64,000 nucleotides of DNA from Bacillota bacterium (GCA_023418915.1 JAEZYU010000038.1:248001-312000); one strand, 5' to 3'; shown: positions 50,775 through 59,529, counted from the stretch's first letter. The notes: a model not told the origin generated them from the sequence alone. Numbers and translations are program-made.

Positions 50775-53378
50775 TCAGGATCTGTCCTCAGCTTTTATTG
50801 TCAGCGACCCCTGCTGTGTATCCACAATAACTATCGATCCCTCATGGATGATATCTTTTATTATCAATCGTCCCAGTTCAGTTTCCAACTCCTTCTGCAG
50901 GAACCGTTTGACAGGTCTTGCTCCATATTCGGGAGAATAGGATGAATCTGCGATATATTCCTTTGCCGCATCTGTAACATCCAGATCAATGTTCCTGCTA
51001 ACAAGCCTCCTTCTTATATCCTGCAGCTGAAGGTCGATTATCCTTACCAGGTCGACCCTGCTAAGAGGCCTGAACATGACTATTTCATCTATGCGGTTGA
51101 GAAATTCCGGTTTGAAGCTTCGTCTGAGCTCTCCGAGTACAGTCTCCCGAAGCTCAGGATCCTCGCTTTCGCCAGAACGTAAGCTCTCAAGCATAAAACG
51201 GCTTCCAAGATTTGATGTCATTATTATGACCGTATCTTTAAAATTAACAGTTCTGCCCTGGCTGTCAGTCAAACGTCCATCATCGAGCAGTTGCAGCAAT
51301 ATATTGAAAACTTCAGGATGAGCCTTTTCTATCTCGTCGAACAATAATACACAATAGGGCTTCCTCCTTACCGCTTCAGTCAGTTGCCCGCCCTCCTCAT
51401 ATCCGATATACCCGGGAGGTGCACCAATTAATCTTGAAACAGTATGCTTCTCCTGATACTCGGACATGTCGATACGAACCATATTATCCTCACTGTCAAA
51501 CAGTGCCTCTGAAAGCGCTTTAGCAAGTTCAGTCTTACCTACTCCGGTCGGGCCAAGGAATATGAATGAACCAATGGGCTTGCGGGGGTCCTTAAGCCCC
51601 GAACGCGCACGCAGCACAGCGCCTGCTACCGATTCCACCGCTTCATCCTGCCCAACCACCCGCTTATGCAGGATCTTCTCCAGATTCAACAGCTTATCAC
51701 GCTCGTTCTCGACCAGCCTTGTCACAGGTATACCGGTCCATTTTGAGACGATCTCTGCGATTTCTTCCTCTGTTACTTCCTCTTTCAGCAAGCGCTTACT
51801 TACAGCAGACTTCTGCCTCTTTTTCTCCTCAAGGAGCTGTTTTTCCAGCTCCGGCAGCCGCCCATGCTTCAATACTGCCAATTCATTCAGATCATACCTT
51901 CGCTCGGCTTCTTCAATTTTACGCTTTGTATCTTCAATCTGCTGCTTTATTTCCTTCTCCCTGGCCAGCGTACTTTTCTCGCTTTCCCATTGAGCATTCA
52001 TAAGATCAGACTGCTCCTTAAGCGAAGCAATTTCCTTCTCAAGCACAGCCAGCCTCTCCAGTGAATTTCTGTCTGTTTCCTTTATCAGTGCTTGTTTTTC
52101 TATCTCGAGCTGCATAGTTCTTCTGCTTATCTCATCGAGCTCCGCAGGCATACTGTCGATTTCTGTACGTATCATTGCTGCAGCTTCGTCCATCAGGTCT
52201 ATAGCCTTATCAGGAAGGAACCGGTCGCTTATATAGCGGTTTGACAATACAGCACACGCAATTATTGCATTGTCTGTGATCCTCACTCCATGATGTATCT
52301 CAAACTTCTCCTTCAGTCCCCTCAGTATAGATACAGTGTCCTCCACATCCGGCTGTTCCACCATTACCGGCTGAAACCTTCTCTCCAGAGCCGCATCTTT
52401 TTCTATATACTTTCTGTACTCATCGAGAGTGGTTGCTCCTATACAATGAATCTCTCCTCTTGCAAGCATCGGCTTTAGTATATTTCCTGCATCCATGGAG
52501 CCTTCAGCTTTGCCCGCACCCACTATGTTGTGCAGCTCATCTATAAACATAATTATCCTGCCGTCCGATTTCTCAATATCTTTTAATACCGCCTTCAGTC
52601 TCTCCTCGAACTCACCGCGGTATTTTGCTCCGGCAATAAGTGATCCCATATCCAGCGCAAAAATTGTCCTGTCCTTCAAGCCCTCGGGAACATCACCCTT
52701 GAGGATACGCTGTGCTAGTCCTTCTACAGCTGCAGTCTTTCCAACACCAGGCTCTCCGATTAATACGGGGTTGTTTTTTGTCCTTCTGGACAGTATCCGT
52801 ATAACACGCCTGATCTCAGTATCTCTGCCTATCACTGGATCAAGCTTGCCCCTGCGTGCCATGTCCACAAGATCCCTTCCGAACCTCTTCAGTGCATCAT
52901 AGGTCTCTTCCGGATTTTTTGATGTAATACGCTGATTGCTTCTCACCTTCCCGAGAGAGGCAAGAAAATTCTCACGATTAATGCCGTGCCTTTCAAAAAC
53001 CTCAGCGGAGGGTGTGTTTCTTTCACGCAGCAGCGACAGATAAATATGCTCTACGCCTACATATTCATCTTTGAATTTACTTGCTTCATCAGCCGCATGC
53101 AGCAATATTTCATTGAGCCGCCTTGACGCATACAGATTCGATGCGGCACTGCCGTATACCGCCGGCTGCTTGTCCAGTGCGTTTTGAATATCCTTTGTCA
53201 TCAGCTCGCTATTGATCCCCATAAAGCTGATAAGTCTTGGGATCAGCCCATCTTCTTGCGTCAGCAGAGCCATATTAAGGTGCTCGCCATCCACCTGCTG
53301 GTGTTTGAGTCTCAGTGCGATCTCCTGAGCTGTTCCGATTGCTTCCTGCGCTTTATCTGTAAATTTATCGATATCCAT
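50775..53378 (-). CDS. clpB: ClpB disaggregase
   Basis: An 867-residue Hsp100 protein: N-terminal Clp repeats, AAA+ module 1 with Walker A GEPGVGKTAAVEG near residue 205, a coiled-coil middle domain (ALIKETDRNSLERLAVLEKE to IEEAERRY), and AAA+ module 2 with GPTGVGKTELAKALSEAL. No ClpP-binding (I/L)GF loop is evident, so it is a disaggregase (ClpB), not ClpA/ClpC. It threads aggregated proteins and works with DnaK/DnaJ. Located 97 bases downstream of the dnaJ-like gene, on the same strand, so it is expected to share the CtsR-type control region at 54612. Confidence 0.95.
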   Translation of the reverse strand: MDIDKFTDKAQEAIGTAQEIALRLKHQQVDGEHLNMALLTQEDGLIPRLISFMGINSELMTKDIQNALDKQPAVYGSAASNLYASRRLNEILLHAADEASKFKDEYVGVEHIYLSLLRERNTPSAEVFERHGINRENFLASLGKVRSNQRITSKNPEETYDALKRFGRDLVDMARRGKLDPVIGRDTEIRRVIRILSRRTKNNPVLIGEPGVGKTAAVEGLAQRILKGDVPEGLKDRTIFALDMGSLIAGAKYRGEFEERLKAVLKDIEKSDGRIIMFIDELHNIVGAGKAEGSMDAGNILKPMLARGEIHCIGATTLDEYRKYIEKDAALERRFQPVMVEQPDVEDTVSILRGLKEKFEIHHGVRITDNAIIACAVLSNRYISDRFLPDKAIDLMDEAAAMIRTEIDSMPAELDEISRRTMQLEIEKQALIKETDRNSLERLAVLEKEIASLKEQSDLMNAQWESEKSTLAREKEIKQQIEDTKRKIEEAERRYDLNELAVLKHGRLPELEKQLLEEKKRQKSAVSKRLLKEEVTEEEIAEIVSKWTGIPVTRLVENERDKLLNLEKILHKRVVGQDEAVESVAGAVLRARSGLKDPRKPIGSFIFLGPTGVGKTELAKALSEALFDSEDNMVRIDMSEYQEKHTVSRLIGAPPGYIGYEEGGQLTEAVRRKPYCVLLFDEIEKAHPEVFNILLQLLDDGRLTDSQGRTVNFKDTVIIMTSNLGSRFMLESLRSGESEDPELRETVLGELRRSFKPEFLNRIDEIVMFRPLSRVDLVRIIDLQLQDIRRRLVSRNIDLDVTDAAKEYIADSSYSPEYGARPVKRFLQKELETELGRLIIKDIIHEGSIVIVDTQQGSLTIKAEDRS

Positions 53379-53475
53379 ACATAAACCTCCATATATAGTA
53401 ACGTCACAAATTATAGCCCTGCTATATCGCCTCGTTATAACAATATACCGCCGTCTGCGGGTTTTGCAGTGCTGT

Positions 53476-54417
53476 TTATTCCTGAATTTCTTTCAACTGC
53501 TCATACAGCTTCAGCTGTGCCTTGCTCAGCCTTGAAGGGTTCACAATAGCCACTCTCAGGTACAGATCGCCTCTTGTTCCCGATTTATCCCTGTAACCCT
53601 TTCCTGTGACCCTTATTTTACTGTCTGTCTGAACGCCTGCAGGGATCCTGACCGATATCTTGCCGTCAAGTGTGTTGAATGACTTCTCTGTACCAAGCGC
53701 AGCTTCCCATGGGAAAAGCTTCATCCGTGCTTCAATATCAATTCCGTTGAGTTCATATACCGGATCCTTCCTGAATTCAACTTTTAAATATAGATCACCG
53801 TTCCTGCCCCCATTCAACCCAGCGCCGCCCTGCCCTGAGAGCTTTATTCTCTCACCAGGCCTAATACCCGCAGGAATCCTGAGCGATAATGTTTTACCTC
53901 CTTTAGAGGTTCTCAGGTTTATCAGTCTTTCGGCTCCGGCAAAGCCCTCCTCTATGGAGGTCTCCAGTACGGATTCCATATCCTCTCCCCTCATCTGCAT
54001 ACCGGAGTCGAAGTGGCTGCCATTCCTCTTCTTCCGCCCAAATATCCCATCACTTCCAAAGGAGCCGAAGGGATCCCCTCCACCGAAAAACATATTAAAA
54101 AAGTCGCTGAATCCTCCGGCATTGGTTTTGTATTCATATCTGACACCATTGCTGAAGCCATACTTGGACGGATCGAAATCAGCTCCATTATAAAACTGTC
54201 CTTCCCTGCCGAATCGATCGTATTTTTCTCTCTTTTTAGCATCCCCAAGTACTTCGTACGCCTCATTGACCTCTTTGAATTTATCCTCCGCCGCCTTATC
54301 ACCCGGATGTGCATCGGGGTGATACTTCTTGGCAAGCTTTCTGAATGCCTTCTTTATTTCATCCGAGGATGCCTTCTTATCAACTCCGAGTATTTCATAA
54401 TAATCCCTGTATTTCAT
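53476..54417 (-). CDS. DnaJ-class chaperone without zinc finger (CbpA-like)
   Basis: A 313-residue co-chaperone: J domain 1-70 with the HPD motif in KKYHPDAHPGD, a Gly/Phe-rich segment (FFGGGDPFGSFG), then the two C-terminal substrate-binding barrels (LINLRTSKGG... and FPWEAALGTEKSF, typical of the second domain). The zinc-finger repeats of true DnaJ are missing, hence CbpA-like. Start ATG at 54417 behind AAGGTGG. Upstream are a promoter, a CtsR-type site and a leader in which the start region has been duplicated several times. Paired with clpB, a logical unit for protein rescue. Confidence 0.93.
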   Translation of the reverse strand: MKYRDYYEILGVDKKASSDEIKKAFRKLAKKYHPDAHPGDKAAEDKFKEVNEAYEVLGDAKKREKYDRFGREGQFYNGADFDPSKYGFSNGVRYEYKTNAGGFSDFFNMFFGGGDPFGSFGSDGIFGRKKRNGSHFDSGMQMRGEDMESVLETSIEEGFAGAERLINLRTSKGGKTLSLRIPAGIRPGERIKLSGQGGAGLNGGRNGDLYLKVEFRKDPVYELNGIDIEARMKLFPWEAALGTEKSFNTLDGKISVRIPAGVQTDSKIRVTGKGYRDKSGTRGDLYLRVAIVNPSRLSKAQLKLYEQLKEIQE

Positions 54418-54418
54418 T

Positions 54419-54600
54419 CAACCACCTTCTGAATTGATGCCATTATGCTTTCTTTATTTCATTCAACCGCCTTCTGAACTGACGCCATTATGCTTTATTT
54501 CATCCAACCGTCTCTGAACTGACGCCATTATGCTGTATTTTATTCAACCGTCTCTGAACTGACGCCATTATGCTGTATTTTATTCAACCGTCTTCTAACA
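54419..54600 (-). repeat. 40-45-bp tandem repeat made of the dnaJ-like gene's own start region
   Basis: On the minus strand four units of the type AGA(A)GRCGGTTGAATGAAATA...CATAATGGCGTCAGTTC precede the true start AGAAGGTGGTTGAATGAAATAC. Each unit contains the binding site and a start-like triplet (ATG or ATA). In the last two the copy reads ATG-AAA-TAA. Confidence 0.85.
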
Positions 54601-54611
54601 ATTCCGCTGAC

Positions 54612-54628
54612 TTTGACTTTCTTTGACC
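54612..54628 (-). promoter_or_regulatory. CtsR-type heat-shock operator
   Basis: GGTCAAA-GAA-AGTCAAA on the minus strand (54628-54612) matches the CtsR heptad repeat RGTCAAANANRGTCAAA exactly, and lies just after the -10 hexamer, ideal for repression of the dnaJ-like/clpB unit. Confidence 0.85.
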
Positions 54629-54636
54629 TATATATT

Positions 54637-54666
54637 ATTATACACTGCAACAAGAAAAAATTGCAA
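54637..54666 (-). promoter_or_regulatory. Promoter of the dnaJ-like/clpB unit
   Basis: TTGCAA (54666-54661), spacer 18, TATAAT (54642-54637), next to the CtsR-type site. Confidence 0.7.
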
Positions 54667-54713
54667 GCTGTATTTTAAAAAAAAATGACTAGCATTTATT
54701 TCTACTTCATAAT

Positions 54714-54862
54714 GTTAAATTATGCAAGTAATGGGAACCCAATATTGACTTTTTTCAACATTATCTCATAATAACACAATACTCCACCATATTATGTATA
54801 GTATTCGTGGACAAAAATCAATTTTTGACTAAATTTCTTTCCCATTACCTGCAAAATTTAAC
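54714..54862. repeat. 149-bp inverted-repeat element sharing the common core
   Basis: GTTAAATTATGCAAGTAATG (54714-54733) is inverted at 54840-54862 with three mismatches. The middle, on the minus strand (54799-54767), reads ACATAATA, GGAG-T-AT and TTGTGTTATTAT, close to the middle of the element at 22311-22450. A GTGGACAAAAATCA, like the ends of copies A and B, is inside at about 54807. Confidence 0.6.
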
Positions 54863-54899
54863 AGTTCACTTCTTTCGCTATTATGTAAACCTCATATCC

Positions 54900-55140
54900 G
54901 GCATATCCTCTATCCTTAACCACACATCTGACTGTCCTTAACCCGCACACCGGGTTACCTACTACCCATCATCGGCTTGCCCTTACAGGCACATCGGCCT
55001 GCGCTTAAAAGCTCATCTACCTGCCCTTACAGGCACATCTGACTGTCCTTAACCCGCACACCGGGTTACCTTGTACTACTCATCATCGGCTTGCCCTTAC
55101 AGGCACATCGGCCTGCGCCTAAAAGCTCATCGGTCTACCC
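54900..55140 (-). repeat. Degenerate repeats behind the SDR gene, with a 115-bp duplication
   Basis: A block of about 115 bp (first copy from about 54915, second from about 55029) is nearly identical. Inside, a 22-24-base unit (GGCAGGCCGATGTGCCTGTAA-type on the minus strand) resembles the last bases of the SDR gene, GGCAGACCTGTGGATCTTTAA. Each block contains AACCCG-CACA-CGGGTT. Confidence 0.75.
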
Positions 55141-55842
55141 TTAAAGATCCACAGGTCTGCCATTGTAATCGATAAACCAAATATCATCCGATATTTCTCT
55201 ATGCCCGCCGGTCAACAATCCATAAATGCCTTGTGCAGATTCCCACGGCTCAATTTGCGCAGTCGTACGCCCCATGACCGTATTCATCCTGCCTGGGTGC
55301 ATTGCGAAAATGCGAACGTCGTTCACTGTTGCTCTGAAAACCGAAACCAGCTTATTAGCAGCTGTCTTTGAAATCGAATAAGCCGGGAAATTACTACCGG
55401 AATTGCTTATGCTCCCGCCTTCCGACGTAATTGTTACAAATACACTGTCCCTGCTTTTCTTTACTATTGGCGTGAAATATTTGATTATCATCGAAGGTCC
55501 TACAACATTCACATCGAAAGAGAGCCGAAGCTCAGCAATATTCATATCCAGCAGCTCGTTTATCCTGTCTCCGTCACAGAGAACACCGGCATTGCTCACC
55601 ACTGCATCAGCCTGTGTAAATCCATTCTTAATTGTCTCCACCGCTTTGACAACATCGTCCTCAGACGTTACATCCATAGGTACGAGCATGATAAGTTCGC
55701 TGTACTTATTTGCAAGCCCATCCAGTTCATCCTTCGAAGCCCTCGGATAATAACACGCTGCCACATTGTGCCCGTTCTCAGCGAATATTTTAGCCAGTTC
55801 ATAGCCCAATCCACGATTTGCACCTGTTATAATGATTTTCAT
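55141..55842 (-). CDS. Short-chain dehydrogenase/reductase (SDR)
   Basis: A 233-residue enzyme: NAD(P)-binding TGANRGLG at residue 7, the NNAG-type motif as SNAGVL near 85, catalytic Ser in ITSEGG and Y-S-I-S-K (Tyr/Lys). This is the classical SDR Rossmann fold, reducing or oxidising a carbonyl or hydroxyl group. It is the last gene of the carbohydrate ABC unit, so it may act on the imported sugar or its product. The substrate is not predictable. Start ATG at 55842 behind GGAGG. Confidence 0.9.
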   Translation of the reverse strand: MKIIITGANRGLGYELAKIFAENGHNVAACYYPRASKDELDGLANKYSELIMLVPMDVTSEDDVVKAVETIKNGFTQADAVVSNAGVLCDGDRINELLDMNIAELRLSFDVNVVGPSMIIKYFTPIVKKSRDSVFVTITSEGGSISNSGSNFPAYSISKTAANKLVSVFRATVNDVRIFAMHPGRMNTVMGRTTAQIEPWESAQGIYGLLTGGHREISDDIWFIDYNGRPVDL

Positions 55843-55884
55843 TCTGACATTACCTCCGTTAGTGTTGACTTTTTATAACCGGTC

Positions 55885-56125
55885 TAGTAATGATGGCTGC
55901 CTTCGTATTCTGCCCATATTTGACTGTAACTGTATTTGCTCGCCTATTATGTGACTGCATCTGTATTTTTTGCGGTCACATATTTGACTGCGACTGTATT
56001 TGGCTGCGTTTGTATTTGCTTCGTCTATTATGTGACTGCGTCTGTATTTTTTGCGGTCACATATTTTACTGCGACTGTATTTGGCTGCGTCTGTATTTGC
56101 TTCGTCTATTATGTGCCTGCCGTCA
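55885..56125 (-). repeat. 81-bp tandem repeat, frame-preserving, behind the malF-type gene
   Basis: Two full and one partial copy of an 81-base unit, itself composed of about 16-base subunits (AAATACA-AACGCAGCC-type). An 87-codon open frame (56136 to 55873) overlaps the permease stop and gives HIIDEANTNAAKYSRS-type repeats, but a real protein is doubtful. Confidence 0.75.
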
Positions 56126-57019
56126 GTAGTTCTCATTAAGCCAGCCTGTACCCTTCAGCGCCAGCATAGTCAGAGCCAGCGTTATGACAAGCATTATCCA
56201 CGACAGCGCAGATGCATACCCCATACTGCTGTATTGGAATGCATTCCTGTAAACGTACAGAGCATACATATATGTGGAATCGGCCGGGCCTCCCTTTGTC
56301 ATGATAAAGGCCTCATTGAAGTTCTGCATCGTTACTATTATTGATGTAATTACATTATATACTATTATTGGCTTTAGCATAGGGATAGTTATATAAACAG
56401 TCTTTTGCAGAAAATTGCCTCCGTCTATGTTGATAGCTTCATACAGCTCTTCCGGAATACCCTGCAGCCCACCCAAAAATATAATGATAAGATTGCCCGC
56501 ACCCCAGACTCTCATTATAATGATGGCCATTTTCGCCCAGTTCTGGTCCCCAAGCCACTCCGGCCCTCTGATCCCCACCAGCGACAGTCCCTGGTTCAGG
56601 AGGCCGCCACCGGATCCACCGGAGTTATAGATCAGCATCCAAAGCACACACAATATTATGGTTGGCACAAGCGTCGGAATGAAGAACATGACCCGGAAAC
56701 CAGAAGTCCCTCTCAGCCTTTTATCATTGAGTAGCAGCGATATCAGCATCGTAGTCAGTATGGTCAGACTCACACCAACGACTACCATGTACATCGTATT
56801 GAATAGAACCTTTGGAAACAGCGAGTCATCGCTAAAAATCTTAATATAATTGTCAAGCCCGATGAATCTTGGATCTCTGAGCAAATTGTATTTTGTCAGC
56901 GAATAATAGAACGCTTGTATCAAAGGATACAAAGTAAATATCAAAAATCCCAGCATCCACGGCAATGCGAACAGCATCCCGTTCATCTGATTTCTCGCCT
57001 CACGGCTCATTGTCTTCAT
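56123..57019 (-). CDS. Carbohydrate ABC transporter permease, MalF/COG1175 type
   Basis: A 298-residue membrane protein with six helices, starting GMLFALPWMLGFLIFTLYP. The EAA loop that docks on the ATPase is EELYEAINIDGGNFLQKTVY. It forms the channel with the MalG-type permease encoded just upstream. Start ATG at 57019 behind TTAGGAGG, which itself is the last copy of a 22-base repeat. In most operons the MalF-type gene comes first; here the MalG-type gene precedes it. No ATPase gene is nearby, so a shared MsmX-type ATPase is likely. Confidence 0.92.
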   Translation of the reverse strand: MKTMSREARNQMNGMLFALPWMLGFLIFTLYPLIQAFYYSLTKYNLLRDPRFIGLDNYIKIFSDDSLFPKVLFNTMYMVVVGVSLTILTTMLISLLLNDKRLRGTSGFRVMFFIPTLVPTIILCVLWMLIYNSGGSGGGLLNQGLSLVGIRGPEWLGDQNWAKMAIIIMRVWGAGNLIIIFLGGLQGIPEELYEAINIDGGNFLQKTVYITIPMLKPIIVYNVITSIIVTMQNFNEAFIMTKGGPADSTYMYALYVYRNAFQYSSMGYASALSWIMLVITLALTMLALKGTGWLNENY

Positions 57020-57029
57020 GCCAGTACCT

Positions 57030-57165
57030 CCTAACCCTTAATACCTGTAAAATTCAACCCTTATTGCCAGTACCCATCCAACCCCTGATGTCTGTAAAGC
57101 CAACCCCTGATGTCTGTAAAGCTAACATTGATGTCTGTAAAGCTAACCCTTAATACCTGTAAAAG
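57030..57165 (-). repeat. 22-bp tandem repeat derived from the 3' end of the malG-type gene
   Basis: On the minus strand the gene's last bases GCTTTTACAGGTATTAAGGG then TTAG are followed by four to five degenerate copies (CTTTACAGACATCA(A/G)GGGTTGG), the last of which supplies TTAGGAGG as the binding site for the next gene. Confidence 0.85.
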
Positions 57166-58027
57166 CTATGCCCTGTATAAAATACTTCTGGAGCAGGAAA
57201 AACAGTAACAGCACAGGTACAGTCATCAACACGCCGGCAGCCATCAATACGTTCCACCGCGGATCGTTAACCGACATGATCTGCTGTATCCCGATAGCTA
57301 AAGTATAATTCCTGTCAGAAGTCAGAAAAATCAGCGGACCCAGGAAATCATTCCATGTATTTAGAAAGGCAAATATCGCAACAGTCGTAATTGCAGGCTT
57401 TGTCAGCGGTAGGACTATCAAGCTGAATATCGTGAATTCATTGGCTCCGTCAATTCGCGCCGCCTGGGATATTTCATTAGGTATCCCAATAAAGAACTGC
57501 CTGAGTAAAAAAATGAAAAATGCATTGCCAAAAAAAGCCGGCACAGTTAGCGGAAGAAACGTCCCTGTCCAGCCTAAGGCATGAAAGAACAAGAACTGAG
57601 GAATCATAATGATCTGGTATGGCATCATCATAGTGATCAGAACTATAATGAACAGTGTGTTCCGGCCTTTCCATTCAATTTTGGAAAACGCATAAGCGAC
57701 CAGCGTATTTGAAATAAGAGAGCCTATTAGCACTCCTGCTATGATGGTAAGTGTATTTCTCAGGTACAGAAAAAATGAAATATCTGTGGTAGCTCTGACA
57801 AAATTGACCCACTGCAGCTTTTCCGGTATCCACACGATCGGAACTCTGAATATTTCAGTAGGAGACTTCAGCGAACTGCTTAACAGCCATAGAAACGGCA
57901 CCACATATATTACAGTCAATAAAGCAAGGATCAGATACAGGATAGTCATCTCCACATAATTGATCCTTCCCCTTATATTTTTGTTCCTTCTTCCCGCACC
58001 GGATTTCAGTGCCAATTGATCAGCCAT
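57143..58027 (-). CDS. Carbohydrate ABC transporter permease, MalG/COG0395 type
   Basis: A 294-residue membrane protein with six helices: VEMTILYLILALLTVIYVVPF is the first, and the EAA loop is NEISQAARIDGANEFTIFSL. It makes the sugar channel together with the MalF-type partner. Start ATG at 58027 behind GGGGGAGCC. Two hairpins separate it from the binding-protein gene, which may help set the higher level of the binding protein. The 3' end of this gene has been duplicated in the spacer. Confidence 0.92.
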   Translation of the reverse strand: MADQLALKSGAGRRNKNIRGRINYVEMTILYLILALLTVIYVVPFLWLLSSSLKSPTEIFRVPIVWIPEKLQWVNFVRATTDISFFLYLRNTLTIIAGVLIGSLISNTLVAYAFSKIEWKGRNTLFIIVLITMMMPYQIIMIPQFLFFHALGWTGTFLPLTVPAFFGNAFFIFLLRQFFIGIPNEISQAARIDGANEFTIFSLIVLPLTKPAITTVAIFAFLNTWNDFLGPLIFLTSDRNYTLAIGIQQIMSVNDPRWNVLMAAGVLMTVPVLLLFFLLQKYFIQGIAFTGIKG

Positions 58028-58047
58028 ATCAGGCTCCCCCTGTTTCC

Positions 58048-58099
58048 GGCCGCTTGCTGCGGCCTATTAAAGCATCCAGGCCGCACTGCGGCCTGGATG
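58048..58099 (-). other. Two hairpins between the binding-protein and permease genes
   Basis: GGCCGC-TTGCT-GCGGCC (58048-58064) and CATCCAGGCCGC-ACT-GCGGCCTGGATG (58073-58099). No T-run, so more probably an RNA-stability or processing element than a terminator. Confidence 0.7.
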
Positions 58100-58117
58100 T
58101 GATCGGTTTTTATGGAA

Positions 58118-59482
58118 TTATGAGGTCGCATCTATCTGAGATTGCACTTCATTTTCAATCCTGGAAAGGACCTGTGCAGGATCTGCCTTGTTGTATATAC
58201 ATTCTTCAAGTCCGCTTCTCAGCTTATCATTCATGAATGTCGACGCACTTGTCAGTGCAAATATGCCTGAGTTTTCATTGAAGGTTATGTCAACTATAGT
58301 AGGCAGGTATTTGTCCCCTTCCTTCATCAGAGTCAGATCCTCTATCTTGTCAGGATATATTCCAAGCGATCTCCATTGCTTATTGTTGTCATCGATGATG
58401 TACGGTTCCTGACAGAACAGAGAAAACAGCACAGCTCCCTCAAGCTCTCTCGCACCCTTCGGACATGCATTCACATTGGCATTCAAGGCACATCCGCCAT
58501 ATCTGCCTCCCTCAGGCGCAGGCAACGGCGCTATTTTATACTGAAGCTCAGGAGCATATATGCGTATCGCATTGCAGAACCAGTTGCCCATTGCAGTCAT
58601 TGCAACCTTACCAGTCATAAATGCATGATTTGCAGAGAACGCTTCACCGAATGACGAAGCTGCTGATTTGATGACAGCGGGATCGTAAAGATCCGCATAG
58701 CCCATTTGCCACTTAAAGTTGTCGATCATTTCAGGCGTGCTCAGATGCACTTTATTGGTTTCAGGGTCAAAAACATTGGCTCCGAACATCCACGCCCATG
58801 TCGGTGGATCAAGGCCCGCATCAAGCCAGGGTATGAAGCCATATGTGTTAACATTCCCGGAAGCGTCCTTCTTCGTCAGCGCTTTTGCAAATGTGTCCAG
58901 CTCCTCCATTGTCTTCGGCGGACTGTTTGGATCGAGCCCCGCCTCTTCGAAAAGGTCGGTACGGTAAAACAGATCTGTCGTGTCAGTGTTCTGGGGTATC
59001 AGATAAGTTTCATCTTCATACTTCATAAGAGGTATGATTGCCTGGTTGATCTCAGTCTCATCGAACCCTACCTGGGACAAAACATCATCCAACGGCTCAA
59101 AGCCTCCCTGCGTCGCATATGAATATGCTTCCGTAGGTCTGTCGATAACCACAATATCCGGCACATCACCGCTGTTCACCGCAGCTGCAAGCTTTCCGTT
59201 GGATATGCCTGCGCCTTCGGGGACATATGTGCTCTCAAATTTGAACTGCGGATATTTCTTTTCAAATTCACTTACTCTCCATAAGTCCCAGGTTTCAGAA
59301 TCCCCTCCCCAAGGATACCAGTACTTGACTGTTCTCTTTTCATCTCCGTCTGGTGTCTGCTGCGCTCCATCCCCGTCATTCTGATCAGGGGGCACATTGT
59401 TGTCACGTGCACACCCAGCTGCAATCACAGCAGTCATGCAAATGATCAGAGTAATTGACAATACTCTTCTAAAGCTGTTCAT
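58118..59482 (-). CDS. Carbohydrate ABC transporter substrate-binding lipoprotein
   Basis: A 454-residue extracellular binding protein: signal peptide ending in the lipobox IAAGCARD (Cys near residue 24), an Asp/Gln-rich linker, then the type 1 solute-binding fold of the CUT1 group (VKYWYPWGGDSETWDLWRV at the mature start, GDVPDIVVIDRPTEAY, YRTDLFEEAGLDPNSPPKT). It delivers an oligosaccharide or sugar derivative to the permeases downstream. Start ATG at 59482 behind GAGGAGG. The ligand is not predictable. Confidence 0.93.
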   Translation of the reverse strand: MNSFRRVLSITLIICMTAVIAAGCARDNNVPPDQNDGDGAQQTPDGDEKRTVKYWYPWGGDSETWDLWRVSEFEKKYPQFKFESTYVPEGAGISNGKLAAAVNSGDVPDIVVIDRPTEAYSYATQGGFEPLDDVLSQVGFDETEINQAIIPLMKYEDETYLIPQNTDTTDLFYRTDLFEEAGLDPNSPPKTMEELDTFAKALTKKDASGNVNTYGFIPWLDAGLDPPTWAWMFGANVFDPETNKVHLSTPEMIDNFKWQMGYADLYDPAVIKSAASSFGEAFSANHAFMTGKVAMTAMGNWFCNAIRIYAPELQYKIAPLPAPEGGRYGGCALNANVNACPKGARELEGAVLFSLFCQEPYIIDDNNKQWRSLGIYPDKIEDLTLMKEGDKYLPTIVDITFNENSGIFALTSASTFMNDKLRSGLEECIYNKADPAQVLSRIENEVQSQIDATS

Positions 59483-59529
59483 TCGACTTCCTCCTCATTA
59501 GATTTATACAATCACTACCTTTGATCAAC

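Larger units (their letters stand above)
54418..55140. other. Regulatory and repeat-rich intergenic region
   Basis: It holds the dnaJ-like leader repeats, CtsR-type site and promoter, the inverted-repeat element at 54714-54862, and the repeats behind the SDR gene. No gene is supported here. Confidence 0.5.

Noticed and set aside
54714..54862. Insertion sequence
   Set aside because: Terminal inverted repeats are present but there is no transposase frame in 149 bases.
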